A stretch of DNA of 64,000 nt from a bacterium (GTDB lineage: Bacteria > Electryoneota > RPQS01 > DYHQ01). Position numbers and translations under genes: made by a program. Below are positions 18,379 to 28,070 of the stretch, one piece after another (position 1 is the stretch's first letter; the number at the start of each line of letters is the position of its first letter). Under the pieces are notes generated by a model. The model saw nothing but the letters and a program-made list of their open reading frames with translations, made no database searches and was not told where the DNA came from. The stretch spans positions 177,096 to 241,095 of the forward strand of contig JAUXGA010000002.1 in NCBI GenBank assembly GCA_030622545.1. The letters run 5' to 3'.

Positions 18379-18783
18379 ATGGAAAAGAAAATCCGAGTTT
18401 TAGTCGCAAAGCCGGGGCTTGATGGACACGACCGAGGAGCAAAAGTCATCGCATCGGCTTTTCGCGATGCGGGGATGGAGGTCATCTATACAGGCCTTCG
18501 TCAAACCCCTGAAATGATTGTCGAAGCTGCGTTGCAGGAAGATGTGGATGTCATCGCGATATCGATTCTTTCGGGAGCGCACATGACGGTCTTTCCGCGA
18601 GTCGTGGATTTGATGAAGCAAAAAGAACTTAAAAACGTTCTTCTGACGGGAGGGGGAGTCATTCCGCAGGAAGAAATCAGCGAGTTGGCAGTACAAGGCG
18701 TGGGCAAACTTTTTGGACCGGGAACACCCACGACGGAACCCATCGAGTATATCAAGGAATGGGTGGCCAAGAACCGCCCATAG
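18379..18783 (+). CDS. Methylmalonyl-CoA mutase small subunit (B12-binding domain)
   Basis: 134 residues from the ATG at 18379; a TTG six codons upstream is less likely. [20 protein letters not shown] contains the DxHxRG cobalamin lower-ligand motif, followed by SILSGAHM and LLTGGGVIP. This is the C-terminal domain of methylmalonyl-CoA mutase as a free protein. It should pair with the large subunit at 1-1307, about 17 kb away, rather than being adjacent. It heads the plus-strand run leading into yebC. Confidence 0.92.
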   Translation: MEKKIRVLVAKPGLDGHDRGAKVIASAFRDAGMEVIYTGLRQTPEMIVEAALQEDVDVIAISILSGAHMTVFPRVVDLMKQKELKNVLLTGGGVIPQEEISELAVQGVGKLFGPGTPTTEPIEYIKEWVAKNRP

Positions 18784-18836
18784 GGGACACGAAAATTAAA
18801 CGCTTGTGTTGAAACAAGTCAAAGCCCGGAGGTGAT

Positions 18837-19583
18837 ATGTCCGGCCATTCAAAATGGGCGACAATTCGCAGAAAGAAAGAGAAGGTAGATGCGGCAAGGG
18901 GCAAAGTATTCACGAGGCTGATTCGTGAGCTTGTGATTGCTGCTCGAGAAGGTGGTTCGAATATCGATGCCAACCCTCGTTTGAGGACAGCCGTTGACGG
19001 CGCGAAAGCGGCGAACATGCCTGCGGACAACATTGAGCGAGCCATCAAGAAGGGAGCCGGCGAACTTGCAGGTCAGACGTTTGAAGAATTGACCTACGAG
19101 GGCTATGGGCCTGGCGGCGCAGCCTTGATGATGAAAGTCCTGACAGATAATAAGAATCGAACGGTCGGGGAAATCCGGCATATTTTTACCAAGCGCAACG
19201 GCTCTCTGGCGGAAAGCGGCGCGGTGGCGTGGATGTTCAAGAAGAGTGGCTATCTGACGCTTGAGCTCTCGCAGGGTTCGGAAGAAGAGATGATGGAAGT
19301 CGCGCTCGATGCTGGAGCGACCGATATTCAGAGCGATGGAGAAGTCTGGGAAATTTATACCGCCCCTGAGGATTTATTCAAAGTGAAAACCGCCCTCGAA
19401 GAGAAAGGGAAAGTCGTAGCGTCTGCTGAGATTTCCATGATTCCGGATAATACGGTAAAAGTGGAAGGTTCCAACGCTTCGACGCTGCTCAGGCTGCTGG
19501 ATGATTTGGAAGACCATGACGATATTTCGCAGGTCTTTTCCAATTTCGATATTGATGATTCCGTCATAGAGAATTTAAAATAG
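18837..19583 (+). CDS. yebC: YebC/PmpR family translation/transcription factor
   Basis: 248 residues, typical length. It begins SGHSKWATIRRKKEKVDAARG, with GGSNIDANPRLR and AANMPADNIERAIKKGAGE, all signature blocks. The family is described both as DNA-binding regulators and as ribosome-associated factors for proline-rich stretches. It precedes ruvC by 6 nt, the classical yebC-ruvCAB arrangement. CCGGAGG is a good ribosome binding site. Confidence 0.95.
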   Translation: MSGHSKWATIRRKKEKVDAARGKVFTRLIRELVIAAREGGSNIDANPRLRTAVDGAKAANMPADNIERAIKKGAGELAGQTFEELTYEGYGPGGAALMMKVLTDNKNRTVGEIRHIFTKRNGSLAESGAVAWMFKKSGYLTLELSQGSEEEMMEVALDAGATDIQSDGEVWEIYTAPEDLFKVKTALEEKGKVVASAEISMIPDNTVKVEGSNASTLLRLLDDLEDHDDISQVFSNFDIDDSVIENLK

Positions 19584-19589
19584 CGAACC

Positions 19590-20090
19590 ATGATTATCAT
19601 GGGCATTGACCCGGGGATCGGAACAACCGGCTACGGGGTGATAGAAACAACAGGGCAAACTCGCCGTTACCAAACTTCGGGAACTGTCCGAACGAATCCT
19701 TCCACACCGGGAGCAACACGTCTCACGCAGATTATAAACAAGCTGCGCGCGGTGATTTCTCAAGAGAGTGTTCAGTGTATCGCTGTCGAGTCGGGGTTTG
19801 TCGGTCGGAATGCGCAATCGGCTTTGAAATTAGGACAGGCTCGGGCGGCGGCGTTGCTTTCAGGCCAGCTTGAAGGAACTGAGGTTTTCGAATACGCGCC
19901 GCGGGAAGTGAAAATGGCGTTGACGGGACGCGGGTCAGCGGCCAAATCGCAGGTACAGTTTATCGTGGGAAAACTGCTTGGCCTTACGTTCGATGACGGG
20001 GAAGAAGATATATCTGATGCTCTGGCCTTGGCAATCTGTCATAGTATGCGTTCGGAAACATTTCTTGCCAAAGCCCGGACTCGAACATGA
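19590..20090 (+). CDS. ruvC: Holliday junction resolvase
   Basis: 166 residues. MGIDPGIGTTGYGVIE carries the first catalytic Asp, IAVESGFVGRNAQSALKLGQARAA the Glu, and EEDISDALALAICH the two C-terminal Asp residues. The start is ATG 19590, or 19599 three codons later. It overlaps ruvA by 4 nt (ATGA), so the two are translationally coupled. Confidence 0.97.
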   Translation: MIIMGIDPGIGTTGYGVIETTGQTRRYQTSGTVRTNPSTPGATRLTQIINKLRAVISQESVQCIAVESGFVGRNAQSALKLGQARAAALLSGQLEGTEVFEYAPREVKMALTGRGSAAKSQVQFIVGKLLGLTFDDGEEDISDALALAICHSMRSETFLAKARTRT

Positions 20091-20671
20091 TTGATTCAGT
20101 CACGGGCATCCTGACACAGCGAGGTCCGACGCAGGTCATCGTGGATGTAGGAAATTTTTCCATGATGTGCCTGGCGTCTCTTTCCACGGTGGAAAAACTG
20201 CCCGCTCCCGGTAAGCAGGTCAAACTCTGGACACATCTTCTCGTCCGCGAGGACCAGATTGAGTTGTTTGGTTTCGCGACTCTCGAAGAACGGCGTTTGT
20301 TTCAAAAGTTGCTGTCGGTTTCCGGTGTGGGGCCGCGGTTGGCGCTGGCGATTCTTTCCGGAGCACGAACAGACGATTTTTGCCGAGCGGTGATTGAAGA
20401 AGATGTTGACCGCTTGCAGGCGATTCCGCGAGTCGGTGCGAAACTGGCGCAACGATTGGTATTGGAACTCAAGGACAAGCTGGAGAAGGAATTTCCGGAA
20501 ATCGCTGGCGGCGTTCTTCCCGCCAAAGATGAAAGCGCACTTGAGGCGATTCAAGCTCTGCTCGCCCTTGGATTCGGGCGGCCGCAGGCGGAAAAGGTTG
20601 TTCGAGTCGCTGTGAAAGGCGGCGCGCAGGGAACGGAAGATATTTTGAAACGTGCATTAAGAGTGAGCTGA
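20087..20671 (+). CDS. ruvA: Holliday junction branch-migration protein RuvA
   Basis: 194 residues: an N-terminal OB fold ([23 protein letters not shown]), two helix-hairpin-helix motifs ([18 protein letters not shown] and [20 protein letters not shown]), and a C-terminal UBA-like domain that binds RuvB. It shares its last base with the ruvB start (TGATG). Confidence 0.97.
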   Translation: MIDSVTGILTQRGPTQVIVDVGNFSMMCLASLSTVEKLPAPGKQVKLWTHLLVREDQIELFGFATLEERRLFQKLLSVSGVGPRLALAILSGARTDDFCRAVIEEDVDRLQAIPRVGAKLAQRLVLELKDKLEKEFPEIAGGVLPAKDESALEAIQALLALGFGRPQAEKVVRVAVKGGAQGTEDILKRALRVS

Positions 20672-21687
20672 TGCCGCGAATCGCCCAAGGAGACCCGCTT
20701 GTCGAAGATCAAGAACTCGACCGGTCGCTACGCCCGGCTGTCTTTGATGACTTCGTCGGGCAGTCGAAGGTCAAAGAGCAGTTGCAGATATTTCTTCAGG
20801 CGGCGCGAGAACGTGAGGACGCGCTGGATCACTGCCTCTTCTATGGGCCTCCGGGCTTAGGAAAAACAACACTGGCGCATCTGGTTTCCATCGGCATGGG
20901 TACGCAAATCCGTGTCACGACCGGGCCGGTGTTGGAAAAGCCTGCCGATCTCGCTGGTTTGCTGACCAATCTGCAAGACGGGGACATTCTGTTCATTGAT
21001 GAGATTCACCGGTTGAGTACTGCGATCGAAGAATATCTTTATCCGGGCATGGAAGATTTCAAATTGGATATTCTTATTGACCGGGGACCAGCCGCTCGCA
21101 CCTTGCAGTTGACGTTGCCGCGATTCACGCTCGTCGGTGCGACAACACGAGCGGGACTTCTGACATCGCCGCTTCTGGCGCGCTTCGGTATGTCTTTCCG
21201 ATTGGATTATTATACGGCGGATGAACTGCTGCAAATTTTGGAGAGATCCACTCGGATTTTGGACGTGTCCGCACAAAAGGAAGCGTTATATGAAATTGCT
21301 CGCCGTTCGAGAGGAACTCCTCGTGTGGCGAATCGCCTTTTGCAGCGCGTGCGGGATGTGGCTCAGGTACGCGGCGACGGTCGTATTACGCTTCCGTTGA
21401 CACGCGAAGCTCTCGAGCTGCTCGAAATCGACGTGAAGGGTTTTGATGAGATGGATAAACGATTGATGCGTGCGCTGATTGAAAAGTATCGCGGTGGGCC
21501 GGTCGGACTCGGAACACTGGCCGTCACTGTGGGAGAAGATGAGGGGACTCTTGAAGAAGTTTATGAGCCTTTTTTGATTCGCGAGGGATTTTTGGAACGT
21601 ACTCCTCGAGGTCGGAAGGCGACGCGCCTGGCACTGGAACATTTCGGGTATCCAGTGGCGGAGGATGCGCAGGAGAAATTGTTATAA
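20671..21687 (+). CDS. ruvB: Holliday junction branch-migration ATPase RuvB
   Basis: 338 residues. Walker [13 protein letters not shown], Walker [12 protein letters not shown], sensor [18 protein letters not shown], and the winged-helix end RTPRGRKAT. It forms the hexameric motor that drives branch migration with RuvA. AAGGAGG follows its stop and may serve the next gene, queA. Confidence 0.98.
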   Translation: MPRIAQGDPLVEDQELDRSLRPAVFDDFVGQSKVKEQLQIFLQAAREREDALDHCLFYGPPGLGKTTLAHLVSIGMGTQIRVTTGPVLEKPADLAGLLTNLQDGDILFIDEIHRLSTAIEEYLYPGMEDFKLDILIDRGPAARTLQLTLPRFTLVGATTRAGLLTSPLLARFGMSFRLDYYTADELLQILERSTRILDVSAQKEALYEIARRSRGTPRVANRLLQRVRDVAQVRGDGRITLPLTREALELLEIDVKGFDEMDKRLMRALIEKYRGGPVGLGTLAVTVGEDEGTLEEVYEPFLIREGFLERTPRGRKATRLALEHFGYPVAEDAQEKLL

Positions 21688-21705
21688 AGGAGGCTCCTGA
21701 AGGTT

Positions 21706-22782
21706 ATGCCGTCAAACACATCCACATACCAACCCCGAGGAGTTCAAACGGCTCCTCGCTTATCGGATTTCAAATTTACCCTGTCAGATAAATACATTGC
21801 GCAAGAACCGACTTCAAAGCGGGATAACTCTCGCTTGTTGATTGTTAATCGCGCGGACGGAACGTTATACGACGGGAAATTCACGGACATTATCAAGCAT
21901 CTTTCTTCCGGTGACTGTCTGGTAATCAATGTGACGCGTGTTTTTCCGGCGCGTCTGGCGGGTTATAAAGAAAAGACGGAAGCGGATATCGAAGTTTTTC
22001 TGCTGCGCAGATTGACGGATGATCTCTGGGAAGTGCTGGTGAAACCGGCGCGGAAAGTTCGCACAGGCAATACGATCCATATCGGAAACAGTATGTACTG
22101 CGAGGTGATTGACAACACCACCTCGGGAGGACGAGTTGTTCGCTTCCATTATGAAGGTGATTTCAACCAGTTGGTTGAAAAACACGGAAAACCTCCGTTG
22201 CCGCCTTATATCAAACGCGAGCCGAATTTGGAAGATAGAGAACGCTATCAGACAATTTACGCTCAGGTCACTGGAGCAGTGGCGGCTCCCACAGCCGGAC
22301 TTCATTTCACGAAGGGACTTCTGGATCGTATCGCTCGCAAGGGTGTGCATATTGTCCCGGTGGTTTTGCATGTGGGATTGGGTACTTTCCGAAAGGTTCA
22401 AGTCGAGGATTTAGCTCGCCATCGCATGGATTCGGAGTATTTTGAAATTCGCCCCGAAGCCATAACGACCATCAACAAAACGATTGAACAGGGCAAGAAG
22501 ATTGTGGCTGTCGGCACGTCAACCACGCGCATTTTGGAAACGGTTGCCAATTTCAATGGCGGCGTTAAATCGGCTTCCGGTTGGACGGACAAGTTCATTT
22601 ATCCTCCCTATCAGTTTAAGGTTGTGGATCAACTCCTGACCAATTTCCATCTGCCGGAATCGACACTTCTAATGCTGGTCTCCGCATTCGCGGATATGGA
22701 ACTAATCTCAAAAGCTTATCGCCATGCTGTCAAAGAGAAATATCGGTTCTACAGCTATGGCGACAGCATGCTGATTTTGTGA
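21706..22782 (+). CDS. queA: S-adenosylmethionine:tRNA ribosyltransferase-isomerase
   Basis: 358 residues. The core begins LSDFKFTLSDKYIAQEPTSK, after an unusual extension of about 17 residues. GAVAAPTAGLHFT, the VLHVGLGTFRKV block and LTNFHLPESTLLMLV are family signatures. It builds epoxyqueuosine in tRNA. The last bases overlap the ispD start (GTGA). Confidence 0.96.
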   Translation: MPSNTSTYQPRGVQTAPRLSDFKFTLSDKYIAQEPTSKRDNSRLLIVNRADGTLYDGKFTDIIKHLSSGDCLVINVTRVFPARLAGYKEKTEADIEVFLLRRLTDDLWEVLVKPARKVRTGNTIHIGNSMYCEVIDNTTSGGRVVRFHYEGDFNQLVEKHGKPPLPPYIKREPNLEDRERYQTIYAQVTGAVAAPTAGLHFTKGLLDRIARKGVHIVPVVLHVGLGTFRKVQVEDLARHRMDSEYFEIRPEAITTINKTIEQGKKIVAVGTSTTRILETVANFNGGVKSASGWTDKFIYPPYQFKVVDQLLTNFHLPESTLLMLVSAFADMELISKAYRHAVKEKYRFYSYGDSMLIL

Positions 22783-23468
22783 GAGCAGGACTTCTGCTTT
22801 TAGCGGCCGGAGAAGGGAAGCGCTTCGGCTCGGCAACGCTCAAGATTCTGCAGCCTCTATCCGGCTCGAATGTGCTGCAGCTTGTGCTCGCTCCCTTTCT
22901 TGACATTCCCGCAATCACTGACATCGTCATTACAGCTTCGAAATCGTCTATTGATGCGGTGCAGACTGCCGCGGGAAAATTGGCGAAAGTGCGAGTGATT
23001 GCCGGGGGGGAAACGCGACAGCAATCGGCGCGGTTGGCGCTGAATGCTCTCCCTCAGGAAATTGATTTTGTCATCGTCCACGATGCCGCCCGGCCTTGTG
23101 TTTCGCGCGCACTTATCGAAAAGGTTTTAAGCGCCGCGGATGAAGATGGTGCGGCCATCGCTGCTCTTCCTGCGGTCGAGACGATTAAAAGAGTGCGCGA
23201 AGGATTCGTCGAAGCGACACTCCGACGCGAGATGCTTTATACGGTTCAGACACCGCAGGCTTTTCGGCGGGCGTTGTTCGAAGAAGCTCACAAGCTTGCG
23301 GAAGCTAAAGGGATTCAGGCAACCGATGACGCGGCTCTGATTGAACAGTTTCAGCTTTGCCGAGTGGCTGTCGTGAAGGGAAACCGGCGCAATATTAAAA
23401 TTACTCACCCACATGATCTCCCCCTTGCAGAATTTTACCTCAGCAATCCGGAGTTGAACGAAGAATGA
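22779..23468 (+). CDS. ispD: 2-C-methyl-D-erythritol 4-phosphate cytidylyltransferase
   Basis: 229 residues from a GTG start overlapping queA by 4 nt. LLLAAGEGKRFGS is the nucleotide-binding loop, and FVIVHDAARPCVS and TVQTPQAF follow. Third step of the MEP isoprenoid pathway. The next pathway enzyme present here, ispF, lies 53 nt downstream but past a terminator-like hairpin. Confidence 0.95.
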   Translation: MRAGLLLLAAGEGKRFGSATLKILQPLSGSNVLQLVLAPFLDIPAITDIVITASKSSIDAVQTAAGKLAKVRVIAGGETRQQSARLALNALPQEIDFVIVHDAARPCVSRALIEKVLSAADEDGAAIAALPAVETIKRVREGFVEATLRREMLYTVQTPQAFRRALFEEAHKLAEAKGIQATDDAALIEQFQLCRVAVVKGNRRNIKITHPHDLPLAEFYLSNPELNEE

Positions 23469-23474
23469 GGGCAT

Positions 23475-23505
23475 GGCTGAATTGATACTCAGCCTTTTTC
23501 TTTTT
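23475..23505 (+). terminator. Terminator-like hairpin between ispD and ispF
   Basis: GGCTGA pairs with TCAGCC around an 8-nt loop, followed by TTTTTCTTTTT. It starts 6 nt after the ispD stop, inside what otherwise looks like one operon. Confidence 0.65.
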
Positions 23506-23521
23506 GGCAGGTAGGTTCGCT

Positions 23522-24004
23522 ATGAGAATCGGTTTTGGTTTTGATGCCCATCGGAAAACGCAGGGTCGCGCACTAATTTTGGGAGGAGTCGAGATTCCAT
23601 CTCCTTGGGGACTCGAAGCTCACAGTGATGGAGATGTCATCACGCACGCGATTATGGATGCCCTTTTAGGAGCGGCGAACCTGAGAGACAAAGGCGTTCA
23701 TTTCCCGCCGGGGGCTCCGCAATATAAAGATATTCGTTCCATATACCTTCTCGAAAAAGTCAACGAACTGCTGAAAGAAAACCGTCTCGACATCGGCAAT
23801 CTTGATGTGACGGTCGTGTGTCAGGAACCGAAGCTCGCCCCGTATATCCCTCAAATGAAAGACATACTTGCGACCGCCTTAGAGATTTCAAACCAGCAGA
23901 TTTCAATCAAAGCAACCACCACCGAGCGAATGGGTTTTACCGGTCGCGGCGAAGGAATCGCCGCTTTCGCCGTGACGTTGCTTACAACTTCTCCGGCGGA
24001 ATAA
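23522..24004 (+). CDS. ispF: 2-C-methyl-D-erythritol 2,4-cyclodiphosphate synthase
   Basis: 160 residues from the ATG at 23522 (MRIGFGFDAH), chosen over an upstream TTG because it matches the family start and AGGTAGG precedes it. GFDAHR, the LEAHSDGDVITHAIMDALLG block and DKGVHFPP supply the zinc and substrate residues. It makes MEcPP in the MEP pathway. Confidence 0.96.
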   Translation: MRIGFGFDAHRKTQGRALILGGVEIPSPWGLEAHSDGDVITHAIMDALLGAANLRDKGVHFPPGAPQYKDIRSIYLLEKVNELLKENRLDIGNLDVTVVCQEPKLAPYIPQMKDILATALEISNQQISIKATTTERMGFTGRGEGIAAFAVTLLTTSPAE

Positions 24005-24036
24005 ATCAACGCCGGAAGATTACATAGGAGAATTGC

Positions 24037-25485
24037 GTGAGTGTACGCCTGAGATTTGCCCCCAGTCCCACCGGATTTATTCATGTTGGCAGCTTGCGGA
24101 CAGCTCTGTTTAACTATTTATTCGCGCGCAAGCATGAGGGGAAATTTATTCTGCGCATCGAGGACACGGATCAAAGTCGTTTCGTTGAAGGTGCGATAGA
24201 AAACTTGCTCAGCATTTTTGATTGGCTGGGAATTTCTTTCGATGAAGGCCCTCATACCGGAGGTAATTTCGGTCCCTATGTGCAATCAGAACGGCTGGAC
24301 ATCTACCGGCGTCACATTGAACGGCTCGTCGCGGCCAAGCAGGCGTATCATTGTTTCTGCACACCGGGAGAATTGGAAGAAATGCGCGCCGCACAGGTCG
24401 CGCGCGGTGAGACACCGATGTATGATCGACGCTGTAGAAATCTTGATGCGGAAACCGCGCGCCGCCGTATAGAGAAGGGAGACCCTTACGTTGTTCGCTT
24501 GACGGTCCCCTTGGAAGGGAACGTCAGTTTTTCCGATTTGGTACGCGGTGATATATCTTTTCAAGCGGACATGATTGATGATCAGGTGCTGCTCAAGTCC
24601 GACGGGTTTCCGACCTATCATCTGGCGAACGTTGTCGATGATCATCAGATGCGCATAACGCATGTCATTCGCGGGGAGGAATGGCTGACATCAACGCCGA
24701 AACATATTCTTCTTTACCAGTACTTCGGTTGGGAAATTCCTAAGTTTGCGCATCTGCCTTTACTCTTGAATGCTGACCGAACAAAACTTTCGAAGCGAAG
24801 TGCTGATGTGTCGGTAGAATCGTATCGCGCTGAAGGAATATTACCGGAAGCTCTGTTGAATTTCGTGGCGCTTTTGGGTTGGCATCCGACCGGAGACCGC
24901 GAGTTCTTTTCTCTTGAGGAATTGGTCGAAGAATTTGACATGGAACGCGTGCGCAAGTCGGGCTCTGTTTTTGATATGACAAAACTGCGCTGGTTTAATT
25001 CCGAGTACTTGAAGAAAAAGCCGGATGACGAATACTTTGAACGAGTTCATGAGCAATTTCCGAATGATTTCTTAAAAGGGAACGATGATGCGAAACTGAA
25101 GTATGCGCTGTCAACGCTGCGCGGCTCTGCGGCAACCTACAAAGAAGCAGCTCAGCAAATTATCGATGTCTTTTCGCCGAACCCTGAACCTGACGCGGAG
25201 TCGAAAGAACTGCTCTCCCATGATGAAGGGCAAGTCTTTCTAAAATCTCTGAGAGAAATTCTCGAAGATATTCCTTCTGAAAACTGGATGGAATTTAACA
25301 TGATTGGCGATGCGTTTAAGAGTGCGTGCAAACAATCCGGCAAAGTTGCCGGGCTGAAAGGCAAACAACTCTGGCAAACAGTTCGAGCCGGTTTAACCGG
25401 ACAGCTTCATGGGCCCGAACTAACGAAACTCGTTGCCATTTGGGGGCGGGAACGCGTCCTCTCTGAGCTCGAACGCCATAGATAG
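24037..25485 (+). CDS. gltX: Glutamyl-tRNA synthetase
   Basis: 482 residues, GTG start behind TAGGAG. The HIGH-type motif reads FAPSPTGFIHVGSLRTALFN and the KMSKS-type reads TKLSKRSADVSV. A zinc-like HCFCTPGELEEM segment is present. It charges tRNA-Glu, one of which is encoded at 1756-1827. The next gene starts 15 nt later. Confidence 0.96.
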   Translation: MSVRLRFAPSPTGFIHVGSLRTALFNYLFARKHEGKFILRIEDTDQSRFVEGAIENLLSIFDWLGISFDEGPHTGGNFGPYVQSERLDIYRRHIERLVAAKQAYHCFCTPGELEEMRAAQVARGETPMYDRRCRNLDAETARRRIEKGDPYVVRLTVPLEGNVSFSDLVRGDISFQADMIDDQVLLKSDGFPTYHLANVVDDHQMRITHVIRGEEWLTSTPKHILLYQYFGWEIPKFAHLPLLLNADRTKLSKRSADVSVESYRAEGILPEALLNFVALLGWHPTGDREFFSLEELVEEFDMERVRKSGSVFDMTKLRWFNSEYLKKKPDDEYFERVHEQFPNDFLKGNDDAKLKYALSTLRGSAATYKEAAQQIIDVFSPNPEPDAESKELLSHDEGQVFLKSLREILEDIPSENWMEFNMIGDAFKSACKQSGKVAGLKGKQLWQTVRAGLTGQLHGPELTKLVAIWGRERVLSELERHR

Positions 25486-25500
25486 AAGATGCGGTAAACG

Positions 25501-28044
25501 ATGCGCCGTTTGGAAAAAACAGGACCGCTCATTTTAGGTTTTGTTATCCTGGTAGTTTTTGGTCTGCTTCTTCCGGAATCGGATCGACACGGGATGACAT
25601 GTTTAGCCGCAGTACTCCTTGGGCTATTGGCGGGACTCGAAATCATTCGCAATACCCGTGGTCGAGGGTTTCGTTTCCAGCTTGAGATTTCGGCGAGCGC
25701 GCTGGTTGTGCTGGTCTTTCTGCTTCACCTGTATGGATCGTTCTTTCTAAAGAAAAGCGTCATCTCAGAAATCGCGCGGCATGGAATTCTCTTCGCGATT
25801 TCCGCAGCTCTGCTTGCGTTTCTGCTGGCGGTTTTCCCGGTGTTGCTCAGGACTCATCGTGGATGGCGGCGAATTGTATTCTACAGCGTATGTGTCTTTT
25901 GCATCTTGCCGTTTATCTTTGAGGGAGCTCAGGAAAGTTCGATTCTTTTTTGGTTAGTCTTTCTGTTCTTTGGAATTCGATGGAGACAAGTTCGCGAGCT
26001 TCCCTTAAGCCTTCTGGCGTTGCTGGTTCTGATTGCGATTGTCGTGGGCTTCACGTCTTTTTTTGGCGAAGGAGTTCGTGCGGCGGTATTCATTACGCCT
26101 CCTCCCGAAACTGGCTTCTGGGCGGGACGCATTGCCATAGGTCTTTTTGAATTTTTACTTCTTGGCATGCGTCTCTTCAGTATTTTTTTCGCAGTGTTCG
26201 GACTCTACCACTGGATGGCGGTTCTCTTATTCGGGAGTGGGCGAGTTCGCGCTAAACTCTTAGGGAGTTATTGTCTGACGGCTGTAATCCCTCTGATGCT
26301 CTTCACGGTGCTGATGCTTTTCGGTCTCTACCTTATGATTTCGAGCTATCGTTCGACGCTGACGAAGAATCTGTTTTATGAGCAGCAAGTTCGATTTCAT
26401 CATTGGGTCACGTCCGTCTCCACAAGACCATCGTTCTGGGATAATCTGCGCCCAGCCGGTGAGGGCATCCAACGCATGTCGCTTCCTCAGATGGAGCTCT
26501 ATCCGAAAGCCCTTTTCGATGTTCTGCGCGAAGTCGGACTCGAGTCGGACAGCGTCTGGGTTTATACGATTGTCGGAGCCAGAGACACGGTTCGTATCCC
26601 GAAGGAATTGCGAGAAGGCGGGACGACAATGGGCATCCATGAAAGAGATTTCTGCCTCTATGCGTTGCTGCCTACGAAAGGATTCATTCTTCGCAGTTGG
26701 ATTCCCATCACGCGCGAATTTCTGCTGCATTTGAAAGACGTTGCGGGAACCGATATTACAATTTATCCGCGAGGTTCGGAATCAACTCGAAACATCTTTT
26801 CTACGAAATTGGGGAGTTCTGAAGGAGCAAGTGTCGTGATTCCGATGGCCGGAGCCGATTCCACAGCGGAATTCGACCGGCTTTCCACGCGAGAAACGAG
26901 GCGCAGGTTCGGCATATTCGATGGAGAATTAGTCGCAGGCATTAATGAACTCGATGGTGTGGATTGGAAGACGGGAAGATCGTTACAGTATACCTATATC
27001 TTATGGCTGACACCGCTTCGGCTCTGGGAGACGATTTTCAATCCCGATGAAGAGATTAATCTTGGGATGCGCGCGGCTTTCTACTTTTTGTGCATCGTCT
27101 TTTTAGCCGTGATGATTGCTATCAGTTGGGTGGGATGGAGAGTCGCCGGGGGAATCAATCGCTCGGCTCGCTCGCTTGAAAAAGGCGTGCGGGAATTGCG
27201 AGCCGGTCATCTGGAATATACGATGCCTTTGGTGGGCGGAGCAGAGTTTCGGCAGGTAGCGGAATCCTTTAATCTGCTCACAGCTGATATCCGGCGAATG
27301 CTTCGCGATTTAGCGGAGAAGGAGCGGATGGAAGGTGAGCTGGCTGTAGCTCGCACGATTCAGGAGAAACTCCTGCCGCGTTCGTTGCCGCGTTTACCGA
27401 TGATTGAGATGGCTGCGCGCAGTGTTCCGGCGCGGATTGTCGGGGGAGATTACTACGATGTGATTCCTTTGTCCGACGGAAACTGCTTGCTTGCGCTGGG
27501 AGATGTTTCCGGAAAAGGAATCGCCTCGGCGCTTGTGATGGCAAAATTGCATGCGTCTCTGCGCACACTGGCGCTGGCGTCCCTGCCGCTGCCCGAACTG
27601 ATGACAAAGCTGAATCATGCCATTTGCCAGGGCGCGACGCCGGGTATGTTTGTCAGTTTGTTCATTGCGCGACTCGATGCTCGGCGACGCAGCCTTGAAT
27701 ATGTGAATGGCGGACATGATTTTCCCATCCTGTATCAGGAAAGTCGATTGGAGAGCTTAACGGAAGGCGGGGTTATCCTTGGAGTCTTCCCGGATGCGAC
27801 GTATGAACAGGGAATCGTCGAGAAACTTGTTCGAGGTCGGCTTGTTATTTACACGGACGGGTTCGTGGAGACGAAGGATCCGGATGATGAACGAGAATTC
27901 GGTGTGGAAGCGCTGACGAAAATCATTCAGACGCATGACGGGTGTGCAGAGGACCTTCTGAATGTCATGTATGACGAGGTGGAGCTCTATTCGGAAGGGA
28001 ATCCCGCTGAAGATGATCGCACGGCGATGGTCTTGATGTTCTAA
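25501..28044 (+). CDS. Membrane-bound RsbU/SpoIIE-type PP2C serine phosphatase
   Basis: 847 residues. About eight hydrophobic segments in the first 270, an extracytoplasmic region, another membrane helix near 520-540, a HAMP-like linker, then a PP2C domain from about 600. It keeps the metal-binding acids in GGDYYDVIPL, ALGDVSGKG, VNGGHDF, YTDGFVETKD and EDDRTAMVLM, so it should be active. Such proteins dephosphorylate anti-sigma-factor antagonists in partner-switching cascades; no such partner is adjacent. It sits between gltX and ddl on one strand, likely co-transcribed. Confidence 0.88.
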   Translation: MRRLEKTGPLILGFVILVVFGLLLPESDRHGMTCLAAVLLGLLAGLEIIRNTRGRGFRFQLEISASALVVLVFLLHLYGSFFLKKSVISEIARHGILFAISAALLAFLLAVFPVLLRTHRGWRRIVFYSVCVFCILPFIFEGAQESSILFWLVFLFFGIRWRQVRELPLSLLALLVLIAIVVGFTSFFGEGVRAAVFITPPPETGFWAGRIAIGLFEFLLLGMRLFSIFFAVFGLYHWMAVLLFGSGRVRAKLLGSYCLTAVIPLMLFTVLMLFGLYLMISSYRSTLTKNLFYEQQVRFHHWVTSVSTRPSFWDNLRPAGEGIQRMSLPQMELYPKALFDVLREVGLESDSVWVYTIVGARDTVRIPKELREGGTTMGIHERDFCLYALLPTKGFILRSWIPITREFLLHLKDVAGTDITIYPRGSESTRNIFSTKLGSSEGASVVIPMAGADSTAEFDRLSTRETRRRFGIFDGELVAGINELDGVDWKTGRSLQYTYILWLTPLRLWETIFNPDEEINLGMRAAFYFLCIVFLAVMIAISWVGWRVAGGINRSARSLEKGVRELRAGHLEYTMPLVGGAEFRQVAESFNLLTADIRRMLRDLAEKERMEGELAVARTIQEKLLPRSLPRLPMIEMAARSVPARIVGGDYYDVIPLSDGNCLLALGDVSGKGIASALVMAKLHASLRTLALASLPLPELMTKLNHAICQGATPGMFVSLFIARLDARRRSLEYVNGGHDFPILYQESRLESLTEGGVILGVFPDATYEQGIVEKLVRGRLVIYTDGFVETKDPDDEREFGVEALTKIIQTHDGCAEDLLNVMYDEVELYSEGNPAEDDRTAMVLMF

Positions 28045-28070
28045 AACTCATTCGTTAATTTGAATTTCCT

